Assembly: GCA_012026885.1 (NCBI GenBank) | Contig: VEPL01000038.1 | Span: 1 to 37,143, forward strand | DNA: 37,143 nucleotides | Source of the DNA: Betaproteobacteria bacterium | GTDB taxonomy: Bacteria; Pseudomonadota; Gammaproteobacteria; Burkholderiales; Rhodocyclaceae | Reading direction: 5' to 3' | Part shown: piece by piece, positions 25,600 to 33,390 of the stretch | Layout: every line of letters starts with the position of its first letter | Numbering within the stretch: position 1 is the stretch's first letter | Notes under the pieces: generated by a model | Told to the model about the DNA's origin: nothing | Database searches by the model: none | What the model saw: the letters and a program-made list of their open reading frames with translations, nothing else | Made by a program: the position numbers and the translations under genes

Positions 25600-28476
25600 A
25601 TGAGCCAACCGCCCCTCTTCGCCCTCGAGCAGCACGACGAGTTCATCAATCGCCACATCGGCCCCTGCGCCGCCGAAATGAGCCAGATGCTTGCCGACAT
25701 CGGCGTTGCCAGCCTGGAACAACTGATCGACCAGACGGTTCCCGCCGCCATCCGCCTGCCGGCCGCCCTGCCGCTGCCCGCGCCGAAGCGCGAACACGAA
25801 GCCCTGGCGGACCTGAAGGCCATCGCCGGCAGGAACGTCATCCAGAAGTCCTGCATCGGCATGGGCTACTACGACACGCTGACGCCCAAGGTCATACTCC
25901 GCAACGTGATGGAAAACCCGGGCTGGTACACCGCCTACACGCCCTATCAGGCCGAAATCGCCCAAGGCCGCCTGGAAGCGCTGATGAACTTCCAGCAGAT
26001 GGTCGTCGACCTGACCGGCCTCGAGATCGCCAACGCCTCGCTGCTCGACGAGGCCACCGCCGCCGCCGAAGCCATGACCATGGCCCGCCGCGCCTCCAAA
26101 TCGAAATCCAACCGCTTCCTGGTCGATGCCAACTGCTTCCCGCAGACCATCGACGTCGTGAAAACCCGAGCCGCTTACTTCGGCTTCGAGCTGGTCATCG
26201 GCAGTCTCGATGAACACAAGGACGGCGAATTTTTCGGCGCCCTGCTGCAGTACCCGGGCGACAACGGCGAAGTCCGCGACCTCACCGACCTGATCGGAAG
26301 CCTGAAGGCCAAGGGCGCCTGCGTTGCCGTCGCCAGCGACCTGATGGCGCTCGTGCTGCTCAAGTCGCCCGGCGCCATGGGTGCCGACATCGCCCTCGGC
26401 TCCAGCCAGCGCTTCGGCGTCCCGATGGGCTTCGGCGGCCCGCACGCCGCCTTCTTCGCCACCCGCGAAGCCAACGTCCGCGCCATGCCCGGACGCATCA
26501 TCGGCGTCTCCAAGGATGCGCGCGGCAAGACGGCCTACCGCATGACGCTGCAGACGCGCGAACAGCACATCCGCCGCGAGAAGGCCAACTCCAACATCTG
26601 CACCTCGCAGGTGCTGCTTGCCAACATGGCCGGCATGTACGCCGTCTATCACGGCGCCGAAGGCCTAAAGACCATCGCCGCCCGCATCCACCGCCTGACC
26701 GCCATCCTCGCCGAAGGCCTCAGGCGCGCCGGCGTGCCGCTGCTCACCGGCGCCTTCTTCGATACCCTATGCCTCGACCTCGGGGCCCGTGCCGAAGCGG
26801 TCTATCACGACGCCTTGAAGGCGGGCTACAACCTGCGCCGCGTCGCTGCCGGCGTGCTCGGCATCTCGCTGGACGAAACCACCACCCGTGGCGATGTCGC
26901 TGCTCTGTTCAAGCTCATCGCCCAGGCCACGCTCGATGTCGATGCGCTGGACGCCCAGGTCGCCGGCCTGCCGAACGCCCTGCTGCGCACCGACGCTGTG
27001 CTCACCCACCCGGTGTTCAATACGCACCATACCGAGCACGAGATGCTGCGCTACCTGAAGTCGCTACAGAACAAGGACCTGGCGCTCGACCACTCGATGA
27101 TTTCGCTCGGGTCCTGCACCATGAAGCTCAATGCCACCAGCGAGATGATCCCGGTCACCTGGCCGGAATTCGGCGGCATCCACCCGTTTGCCCCGCGCGA
27201 CCAGGTACAGGGCTACCACGAGATGATCGCCAGCCTGACCGACTGGCTGAAGACCGTCACCGGCTTCGACGCCATCTGCATGCAGCCGAATTCGGGCGCC
27301 CAGGGCGAATATGCCGGCCTCGTCGCCATTGCCCGCTACCACGCCAGCCGCGGCGAAGGGCACCGCAAGGTCTGCCTGATCCCGAAATCGGCGCACGGCA
27401 CCAACCCCGCGACGGCCCAGATGTGCAACATGCTTGTCGTCGTTGTCGATTGCGACGACAACGGCAACGTCGATGTCGCCGACCTGAAGGCCAAGGCCGA
27501 GGCACACAAGGACGACCTCGCCTGCCTGATGCTGACCTATCCCTCGACCCACGGCGTCTTCGAGGAAGCGGTCATGGACATCTGCGCCATCGTCCATGCC
27601 AACGGCGGCCAGGTGTACATGGACGGCGCCAACCTCAATGCCCAGGTCGGCCTGACCTCGCCCGGCTTCATCGGCGCCGACGTTAGCCACATGAACCTGC
27701 ACAAGACCTTCGCCATCCCGCACGGCGGCGGCGGCCCTGGCATGGGGCCGATCGGCCTCAAGGCCCACCTCGCCCCCTTCATGGCCGACCACGCGGTAGC
27801 CGCCACCGGCGACGAGCACCGCGCCAACAAGGGCCAGGGTGCGGTTTCCGCCGCCCAGTTCGGCTCGGCGTCCATCCTCAACATCTCGTGGATGTACCTG
27901 AACATGCTCGGCGGCACAGGCATCAAGAAGGCCACGCAAGTCGCCATCCTCAATGCCAACTACGTCGCCGGCAAGCTCAAGGACCACTACCCGGTGCTCT
28001 ACGTGGGTACGAATGGCCGCGTCGCCCACGAGTGCATCCTCGACATCCGCCCGCTCAAGGCCGCCACCGGCATCGCCGAGATCGACATCGCCAAGCGCCT
28101 GATGGACTACGGTTTCCACGCGCCGACGGTGTCCTTCCCGGTCGCCGGCACGATCATGGTCGAGCCGACGGAATCCGAGTCGAAGGCCGAACTGGATCGC
28201 TTCATCGCGGCGATGATCAGCATCCGCGAGGAAATCCGCCGCATCGAAGCGGGCGAGTTGCCGGCCGACAACAACCCGCTGAAGCACGCCCCGCATTCGC
28301 AGGCGGATGTTATCGAAGGCGAGTGGAACCGTCCCTACAGCCGCGAGGAAGCCGTCTTCCCGCTGCCCTGGGTGAAAGCGAACAAGTTCTGGCCGAGCGT
28401 CAATCGCATCGACGATGTCTATGGCGACCGCAACCTGAACTGCGCCTGCCCGCCGATGGACGCCTACGCCGACTGA
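25600..28476 (+). CDS. gcvP: glycine dehydrogenase (decarboxylating), P protein
   Basis: A 958-residue PLP enzyme, the normal length of the single-chain P protein, which decarboxylates glycine and loads the aminomethyl group on H protein. Seen: FINRHIGP at the start, [11 protein letters not shown] and the PLP lysine K702 in [18 protein letters not shown]. Its stop overlaps the next start by one base (TGATG), so translation is coupled. Confidence 0.98.
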   Translation: MSQPPLFALEQHDEFINRHIGPCAAEMSQMLADIGVASLEQLIDQTVPAAIRLPAALPLPAPKREHEALADLKAIAGRNVIQKSCIGMGYYDTLTPKVILRNVMENPGWYTAYTPYQAEIAQGRLEALMNFQQMVVDLTGLEIANASLLDEATAAAEAMTMARRASKSKSNRFLVDANCFPQTIDVVKTRAAYFGFELVIGSLDEHKDGEFFGALLQYPGDNGEVRDLTDLIGSLKAKGACVAVASDLMALVLLKSPGAMGADIALGSSQRFGVPMGFGGPHAAFFATREANVRAMPGRIIGVSKDARGKTAYRMTLQTREQHIRREKANSNICTSQVLLANMAGMYAVYHGAEGLKTIAARIHRLTAILAEGLRRAGVPLLTGAFFDTLCLDLGARAEAVYHDALKAGYNLRRVAAGVLGISLDETTTRGDVAALFKLIAQATLDVDALDAQVAGLPNALLRTDAVLTHPVFNTHHTEHEMLRYLKSLQNKDLALDHSMISLGSCTMKLNATSEMIPVTWPEFGGIHPFAPRDQVQGYHEMIASLTDWLKTVTGFDAICMQPNSGAQGEYAGLVAIARYHASRGEGHRKVCLIPKSAHGTNPATAQMCNMLVVVVDCDDNGNVDVADLKAKAEAHKDDLACLMLTYPSTHGVFEEAVMDICAIVHANGGQVYMDGANLNAQVGLTSPGFIGADVSHMNLHKTFAIPHGGGGPGMGPIGLKAHLAPFMADHAVAATGDEHRANKGQGAVSAAQFGSASILNISWMYLNMLGGTGIKKATQVAILNANYVAGKLKDHYPVLYVGTNGRVAHECILDIRPLKAATGIAEIDIAKRLMDYGFHAPTVSFPVAGTIMVEPTESESKAELDRFIAAMISIREEIRRIEAGELPADNNPLKHAPHSQADVIEGEWNRPYSREEAVFPLPWVKANKFWPSVNRIDDVYGDRNLNCACPPMDAYAD

Positions 28477-29048
28477 TGGCCGTCGATTTCTCGGCCATCG
28501 CCAAGTGGCCCAATGTCCCCGCCTGCTACGGCTGGCTCTCGCTCGACCGGCGGGGACAGTGGCGCCTGCGCGGCGAACCGGTCACCCATCGCGGGCTGAT
28601 CGACTTCATGAACCGCCAGTACACGCACGACGAGGCGGGCAACTGGTTCGTCCAGAACGGGCCGCAGCGGGTCTTTGTCGAGCTGGCTACGACGCCGTGG
28701 ATCTATCGTCGCGAGCAGGGCGGATTCATTACCCACACCGGCACGCCAGCCGGTACCGTCACGGCGCTGTGGCTGGACGACGGCGGCAGTGTGCTGGTCG
28801 AGGGCTGTCCCGGCATCGGCCTGCTCGATGACCGTGACCTGCCGGCCTTTCTGGCCGCCTGTACGCTGCCGGACGGCCGCGCTGCCGGCGAAGGCGAACT
28901 CCTCGCGCTGATGGCCGGCGATGGCTCGACTGACGTGCGCCACGACGGCCTTCGCTTGCAGCTGCTGGCTGCCGGCAAACTCGCCGCGCGTTTCGGGTTC
29001 GAGCCCCGTCCACGCCCGCCGGGCGAAGCGGATCAGTCCGGCAGGTAG
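28476..29048 (+). CDS. conserved protein of unknown function linked to gcvP (DUF2946-type)
   Basis: A 190-residue soluble protein without signal peptide or membrane segment. I recognise the opening KWPNVPACYGWLSLDRRGQWRLRGEP from a betaproteobacterial family annotated by a DUF number (DUF2946, from memory). The middle has QNGPQRVFVEL, and GIGLLDDRDL follows at about residue 110. No catalytic motif is evident. The start codon overlaps the gcvP stop by one base, so it belongs to the glycine cleavage operon. Its 3' end overlaps the convergent DnaJ-like gene by 16 bases. Confidence 0.75.
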   Translation: MAVDFSAIAKWPNVPACYGWLSLDRRGQWRLRGEPVTHRGLIDFMNRQYTHDEAGNWFVQNGPQRVFVELATTPWIYRREQGGFITHTGTPAGTVTALWLDDGGSVLVEGCPGIGLLDDRDLPAFLAACTLPDGRAAGEGELLALMAGDGSTDVRHDGLRLQLLAAGKLAARFGFEPRPRPPGEADQSGR

Positions 29049-30034
29049 CCCTGCCGCCAGGCGGCAACGTCGGGCAAGGCGCGCTCCGCATCCGCCATGA
29101 GCGCGGCATCGACATCGAGCAGGGCCTTGCGTTGCTTCTTGCCGAGGCGCGCCGGCAAAACCGGTTGCAGCGTCACGACCAGGTCGCCTGGCGGCACCCG
29201 GCCGCGTCCGGGAAAGCCCTTGCCGGCCAAGCGGATCTCGCGTTCCGCCACCGGACCGGGTTCGAGTTCGAATGATTGCCGCCCGCCCAAGACCGCAAGT
29301 TCGATCGTGCCGCCGCCCAACAGCGCCAGGGCGCTGACCGGCATCGCGTAGAAGATATCGCGTCCCCGCAGGCGGAACAGGCGATGCGAACGGATCACCA
29401 CCGTCAGGTAGAGGTCGCCGGCCGCCCGCTCGCCGTCGCCCGGCTCGCCCTGGCCGGCCAGGCGCAGGTCGTCGCCGGGCAGCATGCCGGGCGGCACCCG
29501 GATCTCGAGGCTGGCATCGCTGGTCTCGCGCCCGCTACCGCCGCAGCCGGGGCAGATGCGCTCGCTGAAAAAGCCGCGGCCACCACAATCGGGGCAGGTC
29601 GCCAGCCCGCGCTTGCCGTCGCGGACCCTGCCGCTGCCGTGACAGGGTTCGCAGAAGCGGGTCCGTGACAGCCCGGCCTCGCCGGTGCCGTCACACGTCG
29701 CGCACGGGGAGCCGCGGGTATAACGCACCCGCTTGCGGCATCCGGAAGCGGCCTCCTCCAGCGTCAGGTCGAGGTTCATGCGGATATCGGGCGCGTGGGC
29801 ACCCTCGTTAGTCTCAGCTTCGTCACCCTCGCCAGCCGAATCTGCCTCGTCCGGCGGGTCGACCGCGACAAGCCGCTCGTAGGCCGCCGTAATCGCCTTG
29901 AAGCGTTCGGCGGCCTCCGGGTGACGGTTGCGGTCGGGATGCCAGCGCATCGCCTGGCGCCTGAAAGCCCGCTTCAGCTCCTCGGGCCCGGCATCGGCGC
30001 CGACGCCGAGGACTTCGCGCGGATCGCCGGTCAT
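29033..30034 (-). CDS. DnaJ-like co-chaperone with zinc-finger domain
   Basis: A 333-residue protein. An N-terminal J domain (about 4-60) holds the HPD motif (H32-D34) that stimulates Hsp70 ATPase. A four-repeat zinc domain follows (CATCDGTG, CEPCHGSG, CPDCGGRG, CPGCGGSG), then a substrate-binding C-terminal domain. The Gly/Phe linker of true DnaJ is missing; a short acidic stretch (DEADSAGEGDEAETNE) stands in its place. It is probably a second, specialised DnaJ/CbpA-like protein, not the main dnaJ. It overlaps the arginase-family gene by four bases (ATGA) and is convergent with the gcv operon. Confidence 0.85.
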   Translation of the reverse strand: MTGDPREVLGVGADAGPEELKRAFRRQAMRWHPDRNRHPEAAERFKAITAAYERLVAVDPPDEADSAGEGDEAETNEGAHAPDIRMNLDLTLEEAASGCRKRVRYTRGSPCATCDGTGEAGLSRTRFCEPCHGSGRVRDGKRGLATCPDCGGRGFFSERICPGCGGSGRETSDASLEIRVPPGMLPGDDLRLAGQGEPGDGERAAGDLYLTVVIRSHRLFRLRGRDIFYAMPVSALALLGGGTIELAVLGGRQSFELEPGPVAEREIRLAGKGFPGRGRVPPGDLVVTLQPVLPARLGKKQRKALLDVDAALMADAERALPDVAAWRQGYLPD

Positions 30035-30918
30035 GAGGCCACCTGCGCCGAAGGCCGTGCAACCTCTCCGATCAGGGCCGAGATCAGCCGCGCCGTCAGG
30101 CCATGGCTATCGCGGTCGGGATTGTATTCGGCGATTTCGAAGGCCCGCAGGCCCGGCCGGGCCGCCAAGGAGGCCAAGCCGCCCAGCAGGTCGCGTAGCG
30201 GCAACCCGTCCGGTTCCGGGCTCCCGACGCCGGGTGCCGTCGCCGGATCGAGCGCATCGAGGTCGAGCGTGATGCCGAAGCCGGCCGGCGCGGCGGCCAC
30301 GGCAGCTGCAGCCTGGGCCAGACAGGCCGGCAGGCCGCGGCTGGCAATCTCGTCCTCGGCGATAACGCGCACGCCGGTCCGGCACAGGAATTCCGCTTCC
30401 TCCGGCTCGAAACTGCGGGCGCCGACAACCACGACGTGCGCAGCATCGACCTGCGGTGCCGCCCGCCCGACCGCGACGAGCCGGCGATCGCCGCGCCCGA
30501 GCAGGCAGGCCAGCGGCATCCCGTGCACGGCCCCGGAATACGAGGTTTCCGGCGTGTGGGCATCGAGGTGCGCGTCTATCCACAGGAGCCCGATCGGGGC
30601 GCCGGCGAAACGGGCGACGCCACCCCAGGTACCGATCGCGATCGAATGATCACCGCCGACGACAACGGGGAAATCCCCTTCAGCGAGGGCCGACTCGACC
30701 TCCGTGGCGAGATCCCCGCAGAAGTCGGCGATGCGCTCGACGAGCGGTTGGCCGCCGGAATCCGGCGGGAACAGGGTCCGCCCCCAATCGACCCGTGGCA
30801 TCCGCTCGAGTTCGTGCCACGCTTGCGAGCGATGGAAGGCGACCGGGCCATCCGCGCAACGACGATCCTGCGCTCCCAGGCCGCTCGCTGCGCCAATGAT
30901 GCGGATCCTGTGGGTCAT
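30031..30918 (-). CDS. arginase-family ureohydrolase with altered substrate residues
   Basis: A 295-residue binuclear metal (Mn) hydrolase. All metal ligands are present: H91 (GGDHS), D115, H117 and D119 (DAHLD), D219 and D221 (DLD), as are the catalytic H132 (VHGMPLA) and E264. Residues that hold the alpha-carboxylate and alpha-amino group of arginine in known arginases differ: the positions equal to human N130, N139 and D183 are H121, A130 and E171; S128 is kept. So the overall family is clear but arginine may not be the substrate; another guanidino or amide compound is possible. No ribosome site precedes the ATG. It overlaps the DnaJ-like gene by four bases. Confidence 0.85.
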   Translation of the reverse strand: MTHRIRIIGAASGLGAQDRRCADGPVAFHRSQAWHELERMPRVDWGRTLFPPDSGGQPLVERIADFCGDLATEVESALAEGDFPVVVGGDHSIAIGTWGGVARFAGAPIGLLWIDAHLDAHTPETSYSGAVHGMPLACLLGRGDRRLVAVGRAAPQVDAAHVVVVGARSFEPEEAEFLCRTGVRVIAEDEIASRGLPACLAQAAAAVAAAPAGFGITLDLDALDPATAPGVGSPEPDGLPLRDLLGGLASLAARPGLRAFEIAEYNPDRDSHGLTARLISALIGEVARPSAQVAS

Positions 30919-30997
30919 GCAGGAGGAAAACGGCAGAATGTAGGTAGTGTGGGCAAGCGCCCGCCAGGTTGTGTGTGCTCGGGAAGCGGGGAATCTT

Positions 30998-31021
30998 ACC
31001 GGAGCGACACCGGTCTATAAA
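30998..31021 (+). promoter_or_regulatory. possible promoter/operator before the MAPEG gene
   Basis: TATAAA (31016-31021) resembles a -10 box; an inverted repeat ACCGG-N7-CCGGT (30998-31014) lies right before it, where a regulator could block the promoter. No clear -35. The region 30919-31073 is the divergent gap between the arginase-family and MAPEG genes. Confidence 0.3.
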
Positions 31022-31073
31022 GCTAAACGAAGGCGAGTGCCGCACGGGCCTTGCCGCATTGCTTGGGAACTAC

Positions 31074-31454
31074 ATGAACTGGACCTATCTTTCACTGCTC
31101 ATTGCCGGCGCCTTGCCGATCGTCTGCGCCGGCATCGCCAAGGCCGGCTTCAAGGACTACGACAACCGTGACGGCCGCGCCTGGCTGGCCCGGCAGACCG
31201 GTTTCCGCGCCCGCGCCAATGCCGCCCAGGCAAACAGCTTCGAGGCCTTCCCCTTCTTCGCCACCGGCGTCGTCCTCTGCCTGCTGGCCGGCGTATCCCA
31301 GACGCGCCTGGATACGCTTTGCATCGCGTTCATCGTGGCGCGCATCGCCTATATCGCCTGCTACCTCGCTGACCGTGCCACCCTGCGTTCGCTGGTCTGG
31401 ATAGGTGGCTACCTCGCGGTGATCGCGCTTTACGTGCTGGCGCTTTCCGCCTGA
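31074..31454 (+). CDS. MAPEG-family membrane protein
   Basis: A 126-residue protein with four predicted membrane helices and the family signature in helix 1-2 (GFRARANAAQANSFEAFPFFATGV). The MAPEG fold includes glutathione-dependent enzymes of eicosanoid and glutathione metabolism, but bacterial members mostly have no known role. The ATG at 31074 starts directly before the first helix; the in-frame start at 30969 would add 35 unlikely residues. Confidence 0.85.
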   Translation: MNWTYLSLLIAGALPIVCAGIAKAGFKDYDNRDGRAWLARQTGFRARANAAQANSFEAFPFFATGVVLCLLAGVSQTRLDTLCIAFIVARIAYIACYLADRATLRSLVWIGGYLAVIALYVLALSA

Positions 31455-31460
31455 GCACCC

Positions 31461-32648
31461 GTGGGCGAATTGCAAATCGAGTCACGGCACTCGGCCGACG
31501 CGATTCCGGCTGCAGACTGGGCGTGCCTAACGCCGCCCGACGAGCCATTTCTGAACCGCGACTTCTTTTCCATCCTCGAGTGCCGGGGCGCCGCGGCACC
31601 CGCTGCCGGGTGGACGCCCTGCCATTGGGTCGCCCATGACGGCGACCGGATCCACGCCCTGATGCCGACCTACGTCAAGGGCCATTCGCACGGCGACTTC
31701 ACCGGCGACTGGTCGTGGGCGGGTGCCTATCGCCAGTTCGGCAAGGCCTACTACCCCAAGCTGCACAGCGGCCTGCCCCACACCCCCGCTAGCGGGCCGC
31801 GCCTCCTGGTCGCCCCCGGCGCCGACCCGGACGAATGCCTCCGTGCACTCACTGCAGCCGTGAAGGCGGGTTGCGCAAGAATGCCGTGGTCGTCATGGCA
31901 CGTAGCCCTGCCTGCAGCATCCCAGATCGACCTTTTCCGTGCCCAGGGATTCCTGGTCAGCCACGATGTCCAGTTTCACTGGCGCGACGCGGGCTACGGC
32001 GATTTCGATGGCTACCTCGCCACCTTTTCGTCAGCCAGGCGCCGCAAGGTGCGCGCCGAGCGGCGCCGGGTCGGCGAAAGCGGCCTCGCGGTCGACATCC
32101 GCCATGGCGACGAGATCGAACCGGCCGAGTGGCCGCGGCTACACGCGCTGTACGCTGCGACGTTCGCGAAATTCGGCAATTTCGCGGCGTTGACCGCAGC
32201 CACGTTCGCCGAACTCTCAGCAAGCCTCGGGCGCCGCATGGTCGTCTTCATCGCCCGCAGGCAGGAGATGCCCGTCGCCGTCTCGATCTGCTTCCGCAGC
32301 GCCGATACGCTCTACGGACGCTACTGGGGTAGCGACGGCGAATACCCCGCCCTCCATTTCGAACTCTGCCTGTATCAGGGCATCGCCTATTGCCTGCGCG
32401 AGGGGCTATCGACCTTCGAGCCGGGCGCCGGTGGCGAGCACAAGATCGCGCGCGGCTTTGCACCGGTCGTCGTAAGTTCCTGCCACTGGATCGAGGATGC
32501 CGGCATGCGCCAGCTGATCGCCCGCCACCTCGGGCGCCAGCGCGAGGCCGTCTTGGCCTATGCAGAGGCGATGGCGGCGCACCTGCCCTTCCGCAGGGAT
32601 CAAGTCGGCCCGGAGACGACTTTCCAGGCTGTATCGCCTGCTACTTGA
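31461..32648 (+). CDS. FemAB-like / GNAT-type acyltransferase (PF04339 family)
   Basis: A 395-residue protein of the family described as peptidoglycan biosynthesis/recognition, built like two GNAT domains. Seen: FLNRDFFSILECRG, DWSWAGAYRQFGKAYYPKL in the first half, RRRKVRAERRRV and the second-half motif GRYWGSDGEYPALHFELCLYQGIAYCL and GAGGEHKIARGF. The start is GTG at 31461, seven bases after the MAPEG stop, so they are likely cotranscribed. Substrate unknown; related to FemX-type peptidyl transferases. It overlaps the convergent FecR-like gene by eight bases. Confidence 0.83.
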   Translation: MGELQIESRHSADAIPAADWACLTPPDEPFLNRDFFSILECRGAAAPAAGWTPCHWVAHDGDRIHALMPTYVKGHSHGDFTGDWSWAGAYRQFGKAYYPKLHSGLPHTPASGPRLLVAPGADPDECLRALTAAVKAGCARMPWSSWHVALPAASQIDLFRAQGFLVSHDVQFHWRDAGYGDFDGYLATFSSARRRKVRAERRRVGESGLAVDIRHGDEIEPAEWPRLHALYAATFAKFGNFAALTAATFAELSASLGRRMVVFIARRQEMPVAVSICFRSADTLYGRYWGSDGEYPALHFELCLYQGIAYCLREGLSTFEPGAGGEHKIARGFAPVVVSSCHWIEDAGMRQLIARHLGRQREAVLAYAEAMAAHLPFRRDQVGPETTFQAVSPAT

Positions 32649-33390
32649 CCAGGCAAACCTCGGGTCCCGCGTCGAAAGGATTGATCGAGGAACCGAGCCC
32701 GTGGAAACCCAGATACTCGCGGAGGAGATTCGGGTCTTCCTCGAATTCGACCGGCAGGGTATCGGCATCGCGCACATAGCCGTGCTTGCCAGCCGCGAAG
32801 TTCCTGTTTCCGGCATTGTTGGCGGCATTGATCGCGCCTTCGAATACCGACAGGTAGAGGCCCGGTAGCGGCAGGCGGTCGCCCGAAAGCAGTGCAACCG
32901 GCACCTTGACGCGCGCGCAATCGGGATCGCTACCCGCACAAAGCGTCAGCGCGTAGTCGGTGCCGCGGATGCCGATGCTGGTCACCGGTGTGCGCGTCTC
33001 GAACGCCTGCGGATTGCGCTTCGCGATCAGTCCGGTGACGGTTCGCATGCCTCCCTTTGCCAGGCTCATCGCACTACTGTCCTGCTCCGGCTGGGCGATC
33101 GCATAGCGAAAGCGGTCGATCACCATCCTCGAGTTGGGACGAATGGCGACCCGCGTACCGTCGGTAAATTTGAGGTTGGCTGAACTGTCCGCTTCGGTCG
33201 CAAGAATCTCCCCGACGGCGATCCGTGATCCCTGCGAGACGATACGCATTGGCCCGTCAGGCGTACGTGCCGAGAGCGTACCCACGACATTCTCGACGGT
33301 AGCGACCGGGTCGGCCGCCCAGACGGCGATGGACCATGCCAGGCCTAACAAGCAGCCGGCAACCTTAGCGGCAGATGAGGCGGCTTTCAT
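32641..33390 (-). CDS. periplasmic FecR-domain protein of the TPS locus
   Basis: A 249-residue exported protein. The start at 33390 gives a clear Sec signal peptide (MKAASSAAKVAGCLLGLAW, cleaved near AWA-ADP) and AGGA lies eight bases upstream. The FecR domain spans about residues 28-150 (GSRIAVGEILATE, FTDGTRVAIRPNSRMVIDRF, TPVTSIGIRGTDY). Unlike FecR proper it has no membrane helix and no sigma factor next to it, so it is probably a periplasmic or wall-associated module tied to TpsA/TpsB. It overlaps the end of tpsA by 26 bases. Confidence 0.83.
   Translation of the reverse strand: MKAASSAAKVAGCLLGLAWSIAVWAADPVATVENVVGTLSARTPDGPMRIVSQGSRIAVGEILATEADSSANLKFTDGTRVAIRPNSRMVIDRFRYAIAQPEQDSSAMSLAKGGMRTVTGLIAKRNPQAFETRTPVTSIGIRGTDYALTLCAGSDPDCARVKVPVALLSGDRLPLPGLYLSVFEGAINAANNAGNRNFAAGKHGYVRDADTLPVEFEEDPNLLREYLGFHGLGSSINPFDAGPEVCLVK

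Noticed and set aside
27064..28296. A 410-codon minus-strand open frame antisense to gcvP
   Set aside because: Shadow frame with no family likeness; gcvP is unambiguous.
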